From the NCBI GenBank assembly GCA_028284845.1, contig JANQQY010000561.1, positions 1-8,651 of the forward strand: a stretch of DNA of 8,651 bases, in the 5' to 3' direction. The first letter of the stretch is position 1; each line of letters opens with the position of its first letter. The notes under the pieces are model-generated. The model was not told the origin of the DNA, ran no database searches, and worked only from the letters and a program-made list of their open reading frames with translations. This DNA comes from Spirochaetales bacterium (lineage in GTDB: Bacteria; Spirochaetota; Spirochaetia; DSM-27196; SLST01). Both the position numbers and the translations under genes were made by a program. Shown piece by piece: positions 1 to 6,452 of this stretch.

Positions 1-1463
1 CCCACTCCGACCGTTGCAGCGAACACGAGCAGCTTTGACGGCGCGATCGCCGCAGAGACGTCGAGGCTCACGCCGAACGAGACTGAAATCACCCACTCGG
101 CAAATACGCCGATGAGCAGGCACGCCGCGGCAAGCATCACTGTCACACTCGTCGTGAAGGCGTCCGGCTGACCCTCGTTAAGGGCTGACTCGGGTACCGG
201 CCCAAAGAGCACGCGCCCGAATCTGAGGAAGGTGACCGTCGTACCAAGGTTGATGACGAGCATCCCTAGGTAGACGGGATCAAATCTGAGAGAACCCTGA
301 ATCAAGTACTTGCTGACGCCGCCGCTGAATACCGGCGCGCCTATGATCGCGAGGATGCCCATCGCCATGGCGAGTCCAACGCCCGGCATCTTCCGGAGTA
401 CGCCGCGGATGCTGCTGATCTGCTTCGTGCCGTACGCGTGGATTACCACGCCCGCAGTGAGGAAGAGAACGGTCTTTGCGACGCCGTGTGTCACGATGTG
501 GAGCACGGAACCCCAGTAGGCCGAGGCTGTACCGGATACCAAGCCGATCAGAATGAGGCCCACCTGGGAGACCGTGGAGTAGGCGAGCACCAGTTTGAGC
601 GTTGGTTGATTGGCGGCGAGAATCACTCCGGTGATCGCGGTCAGAAAGCCGATTGCAAGGAAGAACTCTTCCACGGGAATCGAGTCGGCGAAGATCCCAA
701 GCCATCGAGCGAGGAGGTAGACTCCCGCCTTGACTTGGACGCCGGAGAGCGCGGCTGACACGACCGAGGGAGCACTCGGTGCTCCATGCGCCGCCGGGAG
801 CCACGAGAAGAGGAGAATAAGTGCACCCTTCATCCCGAGCCCCGTTATGACGAGTGAGAACGGGAGGATGAGCGATCGTGAGTCTGCCGCACGCGGTATG
901 CGGGCCGCGAGTTGAACGAGATCGAGCGTCCCGAACTGACGGTAGACGAATCCAATGCCAAGCAGCATGAACGTCATGCTCGCAAGGTTCATCATCAGGT
1001 AGAGCATGCCGTCATAGAGCGTCTGTTTGTCGCGCTTAAACATGATGAGGACGCCAACGACGAGCGTTGTCAGTTCGAGCAGGACGTAGATGTTGAATAA
1101 GTCGCCTGAGAGAAAGAGACCGATCATAAGCGACTGCAGGATCACAAAGAGGAACTGGAAGAGATTGTTCATGTACTGCTTGCGCGTGTTGTAGAGCAGC
1201 AGCAGGAGGAAGAGCCAAGCAGCAAGCATCATGAGCGTTGAGGAGAGGAGATCTGCCTCAAGGGCAATGCCGACGCCTGCCGGCCACGAGCCGGTGACGG
1301 TTCGGATGGTGCCCGCGCTCCTGACGGAGGCAAAGATGGCCGTCACAATCGCAACCTGTGCGATCTGTCCGGAGAGCACGAGGAGCCGGTAGGCGCGCGG
1401 CTTGAGAAAGTACCCAATCGACGCGACTGCGATTGGCAGGAGTACGGGAAGCCAGAGGCTCAT
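1..1463 (-). CDS. mrpD: Mrp/Mnh Na+/H+ antiporter subunit D, first copy (partial, runs off left edge)
   Basis: This is a proton-conducting antiporter-like subunit of the NuoL/M/N family. It is an integral membrane protein that would move H+ (and, with its partners, Na+) across the cytoplasmic membrane. The 487 visible residues begin at an ATG that overlaps the mrpC stop by 4 bases. Hydrophobic helices fill almost the whole length. Family residues are intact: Glu130 in the YVLLELTTLVV helix, Lys212 in GLGMKGAL, His226 in PAAHGAPSAPS, Lys245 in VQVKAGV, and His322, His326 and Lys330 in the HIVTHGVAK helix. It is strongly similar along its length to the second copy at 4698-6452. Aligned to that copy, roughly 50 C-terminal residues lie beyond the left edge. 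MrpD and MbhH belong to the same family, so an Mbh-type complex is an alternative assignment until the next genes are seen. Confidence 0.93.
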   Translation of the reverse strand, partial: MSLWLPVLLPIAVASIGYFLKPRAYRLLVLSGQIAQVAIVTAIFASVRSAGTIRTVTGSWPAGVGIALEADLLSSTLMMLAAWLFLLLLLYNTRKQYMNNLFQFLFVILQSLMIGLFLSGDLFNIYVLLELTTLVVGVLIMFKRDKQTLYDGMLYLMMNLASMTFMLLGIGFVYRQFGTLDLVQLAARIPRAADSRSLILPFSLVITGLGMKGALILLFSWLPAAHGAPSAPSVVSAALSGVQVKAGVYLLARWLGIFADSIPVEEFFLAIGFLTAITGVILAANQPTLKLVLAYSTVSQVGLILIGLVSGTASAYWGSVLHIVTHGVAKTVLFLTAGVVIHAYGTKQISSIRGVLRKMPGVGLAMAMGILAIIGAPVFSGGVSKYLIQGSLRFDPVYLGMLVINLGTTVTFLRFGRVLFGPVPESALNEGQPDAFTTSVTVMLAAACLLIGVFAEWVISVSFGVSLDVSAAIAPSKLLVFAATVGV

Positions 1464-1816
1464 CGCTCGCGTACTCGCTTCAGCACCGTTTCCCAGTCAG
1501 CGCTCCCATAACGGCGAAAGAGCGTGATGAACATGGCGAGACTCACCGCGGAGACTGCGATGCCGATGACGATCGCCGTGATCATGAGCGCCTGAGGGAG
1601 TGGGTCTGCGACCGGCACGCCTTCCGGTGGAGATACCGGCGGCACCGATCCGGGGATGTAGTTCACGGTGATCAGAAAGAGGATCGCCCCAACGTCCATG
1701 ACATTCACTGAAATGATCGTGCGCACGATGTTCTTCTGAGTCAGAAGCCCCAGAAGACCGACAAAAAAGAGCACAACGCTGATGTTCTGCGCCGAAAGAA
1801 TCTCTCCAACGTTCAT
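1460..1816 (-). CDS. mrpC: Mrp/Mnh Na+/H+ antiporter subunit C (NuoK-like)
   Basis: This is a small NuoK-family membrane subunit of the Mrp antiporter, about 118 residues with three predicted helices. A family-typical central segment runs GLLTQKNIVRTIISVNVMD, and the hallmark DPLPQALMITAIVIG follows before the third helix. The C-terminus is short, basic and cytoplasmic-looking. The chosen ATG (1816-1814) overlaps the upstream stop by one base (TGATG) and lies 8 nt after a GAGGAG Shine-Dalgarno. A TTG one codon upstream (1819-1817) would give a 4-base overlap and a 119-residue product, and it cannot be excluded. The downstream mrpD start overlaps this gene's stop by 4 bases, so translational coupling is likely. 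In the family, MrpC packs beside MrpD. Confidence 0.93.
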   Translation of the reverse strand: MNVGEILSAQNISVVLFFVGLLGLLTQKNIVRTIISVNVMDVGAILFLITVNYIPGSVPPVSPPEGVPVADPLPQALMITAIVIGIAVSAVSLAMFITLFRRYGSADWETVLKRVRER

Positions 1817-2532
1817 CAAACGTTCTCCTCGTCGAATCCGAATCGGAAGACCACGATGGTGAGTCCAAGACAGACTTTGATGCCGATCAAGACGTTCATG
1901 AGAATCAGGAACGGCTCATTGAGCGCCGGGAACTGACCGCTGAACTCGTAGAAGAGGAAGACAACCGGTACCAGCAGAATCAGGACAAAGAGTGCCTGCT
2001 CCACATCGTGGAGCAGCGACGCGTTGACGTCGTTGATTGGGTTCACGATGAACCGACCAATAAAAAGGGTGGCAAGGATCGCCCCGCCCTGAAATCCGCC
2101 GCCGGGAGTGTTGTGACCGTTCGCAATGACGTAGAAGCCAAAGAGGATCACCACAGGGTAGAGGAAGCCGGTTATGCGCGAGATGATATCACTCTGCTCG
2201 GTAGCTCCTGCTTGCGTCCGCCTTTGATGCGTGATTGTCCGTGGCTCCGACCGGATGCCAATCCTGAAGAAGTGGATGATGCCGACGATCGCGATCAGGA
2301 GGAGCAATGCCTCGAAGAGCGTGTCATAGACCCGATAGTTCAGGTAGATGGCCGCAACGGCATTCCGGGCGCCGGTCTGTTCCTCGAAGTTCTGGAGAAC
2401 GTACCCTGGGACGTCGATGATATCGTCTCCGGCAGCAACCGGTGTTACCGGGTCGCCTTCGGTGTTTGAGAGCCAGAGCACCGTTCCGCAGAGCAACGCC
2501 ACAAAGATCACGACAGCGATCGAGCGAATCAT
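1816..2532 (-). CDS. mrpB: MbhE-MrpB fusion subunit of the Na+/H+ antiporter
   Basis: The 238-residue protein joins two modules. Residues 1-95 resemble MbhE, the last segment of a standard MrpA: an N-terminal helix, an extramembrane stretch with the motif EQTGARNAV at 51-59 followed by LNYRVYDTLFE, and a second helix at about 75-90. A polar linker follows at about 93-114. Residues 115-235 are MrpB (MnhB/DUF4041-type), with the diagnostic ANGHNTPGGGFQGGAI at 137-152 and four helices. Standalone MrpB is about 140 residues, so the extra length is the MbhE module. The start ATG overlaps the preceding stop by 4 bases. The fusion supplies a piece normally carried by MrpA, consistent with an operon in which MrpA is split up. 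It lies in the membrane arm next to MrpC. Confidence 0.92.
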   Translation of the reverse strand: MIRSIAVVIFVALLCGTVLWLSNTEGDPVTPVAAGDDIIDVPGYVLQNFEEQTGARNAVAAIYLNYRVYDTLFEALLLLIAIVGIIHFFRIGIRSEPRTITHQRRTQAGATEQSDIISRITGFLYPVVILFGFYVIANGHNTPGGGFQGGAILATLFIGRFIVNPINDVNASLLHDVEQALFVLILLVPVVFLFYEFSGQFPALNEPFLILMNVLIGIKVCLGLTIVVFRFGFDEENV

Positions 2533-3095
2533 GATTCTGCTCCTATGCGGACGAACTCGGTGTCTGTGTCGGTCGAGTGAAGGATCAGGAGCATCTCGAG
2601 CTCATCAACCAGGTAGTTGTCCTCGCGACCGTAGACGGTGAACCGACTCTCCTCCGGATGCACAATCAAGTCGAATCTCCCGTCCTCTGCGATCTTCGCC
2701 ACCGACTCCCGGGAGTAGACAATCTCAGGTTCAAGCTCACGGGAGAGGCAGAAACGTTCGATCTCACTCAGGAGTTGCCCCTGGCTCGACCCGGCGAACT
2801 CCTGCATCGTGGCATCCTCGAGTCGATCCTCGTTTTCCACCGAGACGATGATACTGTAGGTCCGGTAGCGTTTGATCGCGGTCAGGTAGAGGAGCATTAC
2901 GAGTCCACTTCCGATTACGGCTTCCGCGATCGCGACGTCCGGGGCGCCGTAATAGAGGTAGAGAAACGAGCAGATGAACGAGAAGATCCCGAGCAGAATG
3001 ACCGCATGGCGAAGGATCTTCGTCCAGACCGCCACGATCGCAATCAACACGGTCATCAGCAGAAGGATCGAGTCGAGGCCGATTCCACCAATCAC
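2529..3095 (-). CDS. MbhD-like DUF4040 antiporter subunit with a soluble C-terminal extension
   Basis: This is a 188-residue protein starting at GTG, with a 4-base GTGA overlap with the mrpG stop. Residues 1-78 form three helices and carry the DUF4040/MbhD signature YYGAPDVAIAEAVIGSG at 48-64. In standard Mrp systems this segment is part of the MrpA C-terminal region, and its acidic residue (here Glu58) is conserved in the family. Residues 85-188 are polar and acidic with no membrane helix. They alternate strand-like and helix-like stretches, for example SEIERFCLSRELEPEIVYSR and EDGRFDLIVHPEES, which loosely recalls half of a type-3 solute-binding fold. That resemblance is an impression only. 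Plain MbhD proteins are about 90 residues, so the tail roughly doubles the length. Its function is unknown. Confidence 0.88.
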   Translation of the reverse strand: MIGGIGLDSILLLMTVLIAIVAVWTKILRHAVILLGIFSFICSFLYLYYGAPDVAIAEAVIGSGLVMLLYLTAIKRYRTYSIIVSVENEDRLEDATMQEFAGSSQGQLLSEIERFCLSRELEPEIVYSRESVAKIAEDGRFDLIVHPEESRFTVYGREDNYLVDELEMLLILHSTDTDTEFVRIGAES

Positions 3096-3418
3096 TCCTG
3101 CGCCTCCTGGGTCAGTTGCCCGTCCGATTCCCGTTCGATGCGGTACCCTGAGGTATAGGCGGAGTGCGCAATGGCGTGTGTCGAGACCGGCGACGTAAGC
3201 ATCTCAAAGACGAGGATGAGCAGGAGTTTCGCAGAGACGAAGCTGAACCCTTCAAGGACAATCAATCCAAACATGATCGTGATGAACCCCACGGTGTCCA
3301 CCTTCGCGGTGATGACAACTCGCGAGTAGAACTCCTTGTAGACGAGGACGCTGTATACGCCGGTTGCCACAAACAGAAGGCCTATCACGATCAGCGCCTG
3401 ACCAATCAGCGTGCTCAC
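3092..3418 (-). CDS. mrpG: Mrp/Mnh Na+/H+ antiporter subunit G
   Basis: This is the small membrane subunit MrpG (MnhG/PhaG, MbhC in Mbh complexes), 108 residues with three helices. It shows the family core FYSRVVITAKVDTVGFI at about 31-47 and the characteristic segment TSPVSTHAIAHSAYTSGY at about 76-93. A short polar C-terminal tail follows. The start is GTG (3418-3416), overlapping the mrpF stop as GTGA. Its own stop overlaps the GTG of the DUF4040 gene in the same way. Length and motifs match the family, and there is no sign of damage. In Mrp complexes MrpE, F and G form the peripheral part thought to take part in sodium-ion movement. Confidence 0.94.
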   Translation of the reverse strand: MSTLIGQALIVIGLLFVATGVYSVLVYKEFYSRVVITAKVDTVGFITIMFGLIVLEGFSFVSAKLLLILVFEMLTSPVSTHAIAHSAYTSGYRIERESDGQLTQEAQE

Positions 3419-3675
3419 GCCTCCCCCTTGCGCTCGATGAATCGGGCGATGAGGACGCTCGAGATAAAGCCGAGAAGGCTGTAGATGATCGCGACATCCA
3501 TGAGGAACGACCGGTCGAGCAGCACCGCCACGATTGCAATCGCGACGATGACCTTGCTACTGATGAGGCTCATGCCCAGGAGCCTGTCCCACACGGTGGG
3601 GCCGGCAAGGATGCGAACAAGGCCGCCGAAGGAAAGTCCCGCCAGAATGAGAAGAGAGATCTCAAGGAAGTTCAT
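3415..3675 (-). CDS. mrpF: Mrp/Mnh Na+/H+ antiporter subunit F
   Basis: This is the small membrane subunit MrpF (MnhF/PhaF, MbhB), 86 residues with three helices. The first helix is followed by the diagnostic RILAGPTVWDRLLGMSLIS. The last helix carries DVAIIYSLLGFISSVLIARF before a short charged end. The ATG start overlaps the mrpE stop by 4 bases (ATGA) and the stop overlaps the mrpG start by 4 bases, so it is translated as part of one tightly coupled operon. Length is typical for the family (about 85-95 residues). Confidence 0.94.
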   Translation of the reverse strand: MNFLEISLLILAGLSFGGLVRILAGPTVWDRLLGMSLISSKVIVAIAIVAVLLDRSFLMDVAIIYSLLGFISSVLIARFIERKGEA

Positions 3676-4166
3676 CGCAGTGCCGCCTGGAGTAAACGTT
3701 CGAATGGTCCCTTGACGATGGGTCCCGCGATCTCCGGATCATTCGTCGTGCAGTCGAGCCAGATGACACGAAGCGACGAGCCGCTCTGAACGAGCGTAAC
3801 CGTACCGGGGGTCAGTGTGATCGAGTTCGCGAGAAGCGAGACGGCAAAGGGATCCTCGAGCTCGGTGGTGATATCGACGATTCCCACGTTGATCTTCCCG
3901 CTCAGCATTCTCGCCAATGCCTGAAAGCCGGCTACGTAGATCGCCACGACCAGTCGCACAGCGTACCAGAGGGCAGGCACGAACCGGACGTGATAGAGCG
4001 CAGCGTAATCGCTCTTCAGGATCAACCGATTGGTGAGTACGAGCGCCACAACGCTCGCCACCGCCCCAATCAGGATGGTCTGCAGAGAGAAGTTCTCACT
4101 GAACACCACCCATACCGCGACCATCAGAGCCATGAATCTGCCGTACCAGGCGATTTTGGAGACCAT
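3672..4166 (-). CDS. mrpE: Mrp/Mnh Na+/H+ antiporter subunit E, first gene of the operon
   Basis: This is MrpE (MnhE/PhaE, MbhA), 164 residues from the chosen ATG. Two to three N-terminal helices (about 10-50 and 63-85) precede a soluble C-terminal domain with the family signature LANSITLTPGTVTL at 112-125. The reading frame stays open to an ATG at 4235, which would add 23 residues that are strongly basic (seven Arg and three Lys). I prefer 4166: the helix-first start is normal for MrpE, and a TATAAT hexamer at 4178-4173 would place the transcript start at or next to this ATG, leaving the longer start untranscribed. No Shine-Dalgarno precedes it, consistent with leaderless translation. The gene is divergent from ptsN and heads a seven-gene run on this strand. 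Confidence 0.92.
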   Translation of the reverse strand: MVSKIAWYGRFMALMVAVWVVFSENFSLQTILIGAVASVVALVLTNRLILKSDYAALYHVRFVPALWYAVRLVVAIYVAGFQALARMLSGKINVGIVDITTELEDPFAVSLLANSITLTPGTVTLVQSGSSLRVIWLDCTTNDPEIAGPIVKGPFERLLQAALR

Positions 4167-4172
4167 TGGCCT

Positions 4173-4178
4173 ATTATA
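4173..4178 (-). promoter_or_regulatory. -10 hexamer of the mrp operon promoter
   Basis: A perfect TATAAT on the minus strand lies 6 bp before the mrpE ATG (4166). No good -35 is visible at the usual distance: the 17-bp position reads GACGAC, and TTCGAC occurs only at a 20-bp spacing. With a transcript start about 6-7 bases after the hexamer, the mRNA would begin at the start codon. Confidence 0.6.
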
Positions 4179-4215
4179 CCTACGATTCGTCTTGCGTCGT
4201 CGAACCGGCGCTTTC

Positions 4216-4244
4216 TTGACCAGGATGGATGGCATTTCTATAGT
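4216..4244 (+). promoter_or_regulatory. Promoter of the ptsN-mrpD2 operon, probably leaderless
   Basis: The -35 TTGACC (4216-4221) and the -10 TATAGT (4239-4244) are separated by exactly 17 bp, close to the housekeeping sigma-factor consensus. The ptsN ATG starts 6 bp after the -10, so transcription should begin at or beside the start codon. No Shine-Dalgarno is present. The arrangement is back to back with the mrpE -10 in an 84-bp intergenic region, so both operons could share upstream control. Confidence 0.7.
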
Positions 4245-4250
4245 TTGGCC

Positions 4251-4694
4251 ATGCTTCGAGATGTGCTCTCTCCCGACCTGGTGACGATCGACTTACAAGG
4301 CGATAGCAAGAAGTCGATTATCGAGTCACTTATCACCCTTATTGAACGGTCCGGTGCGATCAAGGATCGTGAGCTTGCACTCTCAGACGTTCTCTCCCAC
4401 GAAAACGAAACAAGCACGGGAATGGAGAACGGAATCGCGATCCCTCACGCAAAGTCGGGCTCCGTTGATCAGCTGGTTGCATGTGTTGGTGTGAGCAAGA
4501 AGCCAATTGAGTTTGAGTGTCTCGATCGTAAGCCGGCGCGGATCTTTGTGATGACGCTGAGTCCTGTTGACGGCACCGGTCCCCACGTTCGCTTTCTTGC
4601 AGAGATCGCCCGCCTATTGAAGGAGAAGAGCGTTCGCAAGCGTGTGCTCAAGGCTGCAACGAACGAAGAACTGTTCGAGGTCTTCACTGGGTAG
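4251..4694 (+). CDS. ptsN: PtsN-like PTS EIIA domain protein, putative regulator
   Basis: This is a 147-residue single-domain EIIA protein of the fructose/nitrogen (EIIA-Ntr) superfamily, soluble and cytoplasmic. The phospho-acceptor site is intact: GIAIPHAKSG at 61-70 with His66, preceded by HENETSTGMENG, the usual approach to the active site. The C-terminal helix signature GPHVRFLAEIARLL is at 110-123. Such proteins take phosphate from HPr or NPr. In Escherichia coli PtsN acts mainly in regulation, including of potassium transport (established knowledge). No EIIB or EIIC partner is nearby, and the next gene is an antiporter subunit starting 3 bases after this stop. A regulatory role on the antiporter is therefore more likely than sugar uptake, but that is inference. 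The start is supported by domain alignment and by the promoter 6 bp upstream. Confidence 0.88.
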   Translation: MLRDVLSPDLVTIDLQGDSKKSIIESLITLIERSGAIKDRELALSDVLSHENETSTGMENGIAIPHAKSGSVDQLVACVGVSKKPIEFECLDRKPARIFVMTLSPVDGTGPHVRFLAEIARLLKEKSVRKRVLKAATNEELFEVFTG

Positions 4695-4697
4695 GCT

Positions 4698-6452
4698 GTG
4701 ACGCTACCGCTCTGGCTGCCAGTCCTCATTCCGGTTCTCGTCGCAGCCGGTGGGTACTTCTCCGCACGTCGGTTTTTCTACTACGTACAACTCCTCTTCC
4801 AACTCGCCCAGGTGGCGATCGTCACATCATTCCTTGTTTCTGTCGTCTCAGGCGGGCCCACAATCACGGTGCTTGGCGGGCTGACGCGTGGCGTTGGGAT
4901 CGCTCTGAAACTGGACTCGATCTCTGCGCCGTTTATAGCGCTCACCGGCTGGTTCTTTCTGATGCTCCAGCTCTTCAACTTTCACAAGAAGTACATGAAC
5001 AGGCTCTTCCTCTTTCTGCTTGGAATCCTTCAGGGCCTGCTGATCGGAATCTTTCTGTCCGGTGACCTCTTTAACATGTACGTGCTCTTGGAGCTCTCCA
5101 CGCTTGTCGTCGCGATTCTCATCATGTACAAGCGCGACAAGCAGGCGATCTACAACGGCATGATCTACATGACGGTGAACCTCGCCGGAATGACCTTTGT
5201 GCTCCTGGGCATTGGATTCGTCTACAGGACCTACGGCACGCTTGACCTTGACCAGATCGCGGCGCTTGTTGCGCAGCAGTCGAATCTGCGTTCCGCGATT
5301 CTCCCGTACGCATTTGTCATGACCGGGATTGGCGTGAAGGCGGCGGTGGTGCTGGGATACGGCTGGTTGCCGCCGGCCCACGGTGCGCCCAGCGCCCCAT
5401 CTATCGTTTCCGCCGTCCTCTCAGGTCTTCAAGTCAAGGCGGGTGTCTTTCTCTTTATTCGCTACCAGTCGGTCTTTGCCGAAGCCCTTGGCACCGACGC
5501 GCTCTTCCTCGTGCTGGGCGTGATTACCGCGGTGAGTGGATTCCTCTTTGCGATCGCACAACGCGACGTCAAGCTGATCCTTGCCTACCATACCGTCTCG
5601 CAGCTGGGATTGATCATGGTGGGGCTGAGCGCTGGGACGGAGACGGCGTGGTGGGGTGCGCTCTATCACATGGTCAATCACGCCCTGTTCAAGGGGTTGC
5701 TCTTCCTCACTGCCGGTCTTGTGATTCACGTCTACGAGACTCGGAGCGTCTACGAGATCCGCGGCGTCTTTCGCCGAATGCCTTTTATCGGAATCGCCAT
5801 GTTTGCGGGCGTGCTTGGCATTACCGGTGCACCCTACTTCAACGGAAGTGTCAGCAAATACCTGATTCAGTCGGGGTGGACGGCACCAATCGGCGAGTAT
5901 CTCGTGTTACTCATCAACTTGGGCACTGCGATCTCATTTGTGAAGTTCTCCACGATGCTGTTCGGACGGAGCACCGCGCCCGAGCATCAGGCGGTGGCTG
6001 CTTTGGGAGAGAGCGAGCCCGAAGAAGGATCGGTGCCCGTTGTCGTAGACGAGAGCCTCGCCACTGCCGAGGTCGAGGATGCGAGTGCTGCCGGGCAGGG
6101 CGATCGAGATCCGGTGCCACAGGTGGTTCACTCGGCCCAACCGGATGCGTTTACGCGGACAATAGCGGTCGTGATCGGCCTTGCCTGTCTTGCAGGAGGG
6201 GTAGCCGCGGCACAGATCCTGCCGCTCATCTTCCCGGTCGCACCCTCCGTTGCAGGCGCCTACTACCTCCGCAAATTCCTGACCTTTGGAGCGACGGTCG
6301 CGGTTGGTGCCGCAATCTACTTCCTTGTCATCAAGCGGACAAAGCTCTTTGATCGGCTTCGTGCGGTCCGTGTGAGATTGATGGATCTCTCTCTTGGCGT
6401 CTTTGGGCTCTTCTCACTGATGACGGTCTACCTGACGATCACAGTGAGGTAG
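4698..6452 (+). CDS. mrpD2: MrpD-type Na+/H+ antiporter subunit, second copy with an acidic loop insertion
   Basis: This 584-residue NuoL/M/N-family membrane protein has the MrpD pattern. Key residues are intact: Glu132 (YVLLELSTLVV), Lys214 (GIGVKAAV), His228 (PPAHGAPSAPS), Lys247, His324, His328 and Lys332 (HMVNHALFK), and Lys387. The GTG start lies 3 bases after the ptsN stop. The N-terminal PLWLPVLIPV aligns with WLPVLLPI of the first copy, supporting this start. Between the FSTMLFG segment and the shared QPDAFT motif, residues about 424-480 form a polar, Glu/Asp/Ala/Val-rich stretch some 47 residues longer than in the first copy. About 100 C-terminal residues follow with further helices. 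It probably serves as the second ion-conducting subunit of the divergently encoded Mrp complex, in place of MrpA's NuoL-like half. It could instead form a separate antiporter. Confidence 0.92.
   Translation: MTLPLWLPVLIPVLVAAGGYFSARRFFYYVQLLFQLAQVAIVTSFLVSVVSGGPTITVLGGLTRGVGIALKLDSISAPFIALTGWFFLMLQLFNFHKKYMNRLFLFLLGILQGLLIGIFLSGDLFNMYVLLELSTLVVAILIMYKRDKQAIYNGMIYMTVNLAGMTFVLLGIGFVYRTYGTLDLDQIAALVAQQSNLRSAILPYAFVMTGIGVKAAVVLGYGWLPPAHGAPSAPSIVSAVLSGLQVKAGVFLFIRYQSVFAEALGTDALFLVLGVITAVSGFLFAIAQRDVKLILAYHTVSQLGLIMVGLSAGTETAWWGALYHMVNHALFKGLLFLTAGLVIHVYETRSVYEIRGVFRRMPFIGIAMFAGVLGITGAPYFNGSVSKYLIQSGWTAPIGEYLVLLINLGTAISFVKFSTMLFGRSTAPEHQAVAALGESEPEEGSVPVVVDESLATAEVEDASAAGQGDRDPVPQVVHSAQPDAFTRTIAVVIGLACLAGGVAAAQILPLIFPVAPSVAGAYYLRKFLTFGATVAVGAAIYFLVIKRTKLFDRLRAVRVRLMDLSLGVFGLFSLMTVYLTITVR

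Noticed and set aside
280..804. Open frame of 174 codons on the minus strand
   Set aside because: It lies wholly inside the first mrpD in another frame. Its translation is Arg/Ser-rich with no family motif, while the overlapping frame has every MrpD hallmark.
2008..2469. Open frame of 153 codons on the plus strand
   Set aside because: It is antisense to the MbhE-MrpB fusion, has a charged low-information product, and the opposite strand has clear MrpB motifs.
2577..3158. Open frame of 193 codons on the plus strand
   Set aside because: It is antisense to the DUF4040 gene. Its long acidic, His-rich product looks like a codon-bias shadow and has no recognisable domain.
4186..4204. GTCGTC/TTCG-type near-symmetry in the divergent region as an operator
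   Set aside because: The arms do not pair beyond about four bases, so a specific repressor site is not supported by sequence alone.
4167..4235. Longer mrpE start at 4235
   Set aside because: It adds 23 highly basic residues not typical of MrpE. The TATAAT at 4178-4173 would put the transcript start downstream of it.
4848..5381. Open frame of 177 codons on the minus strand
   Set aside because: It is antisense to the second mrpD, whose motifs are continuous across the region. The product is His/Glu/Lys-rich without a fold signature.
5648..6352. Open frame of 234 codons on the plus strand
   Set aside because: It is a shifted-frame shadow of the second mrpD, with an Arg/Cys-rich translation. 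There is no frameshift, because the main frame stays intact to its stop.
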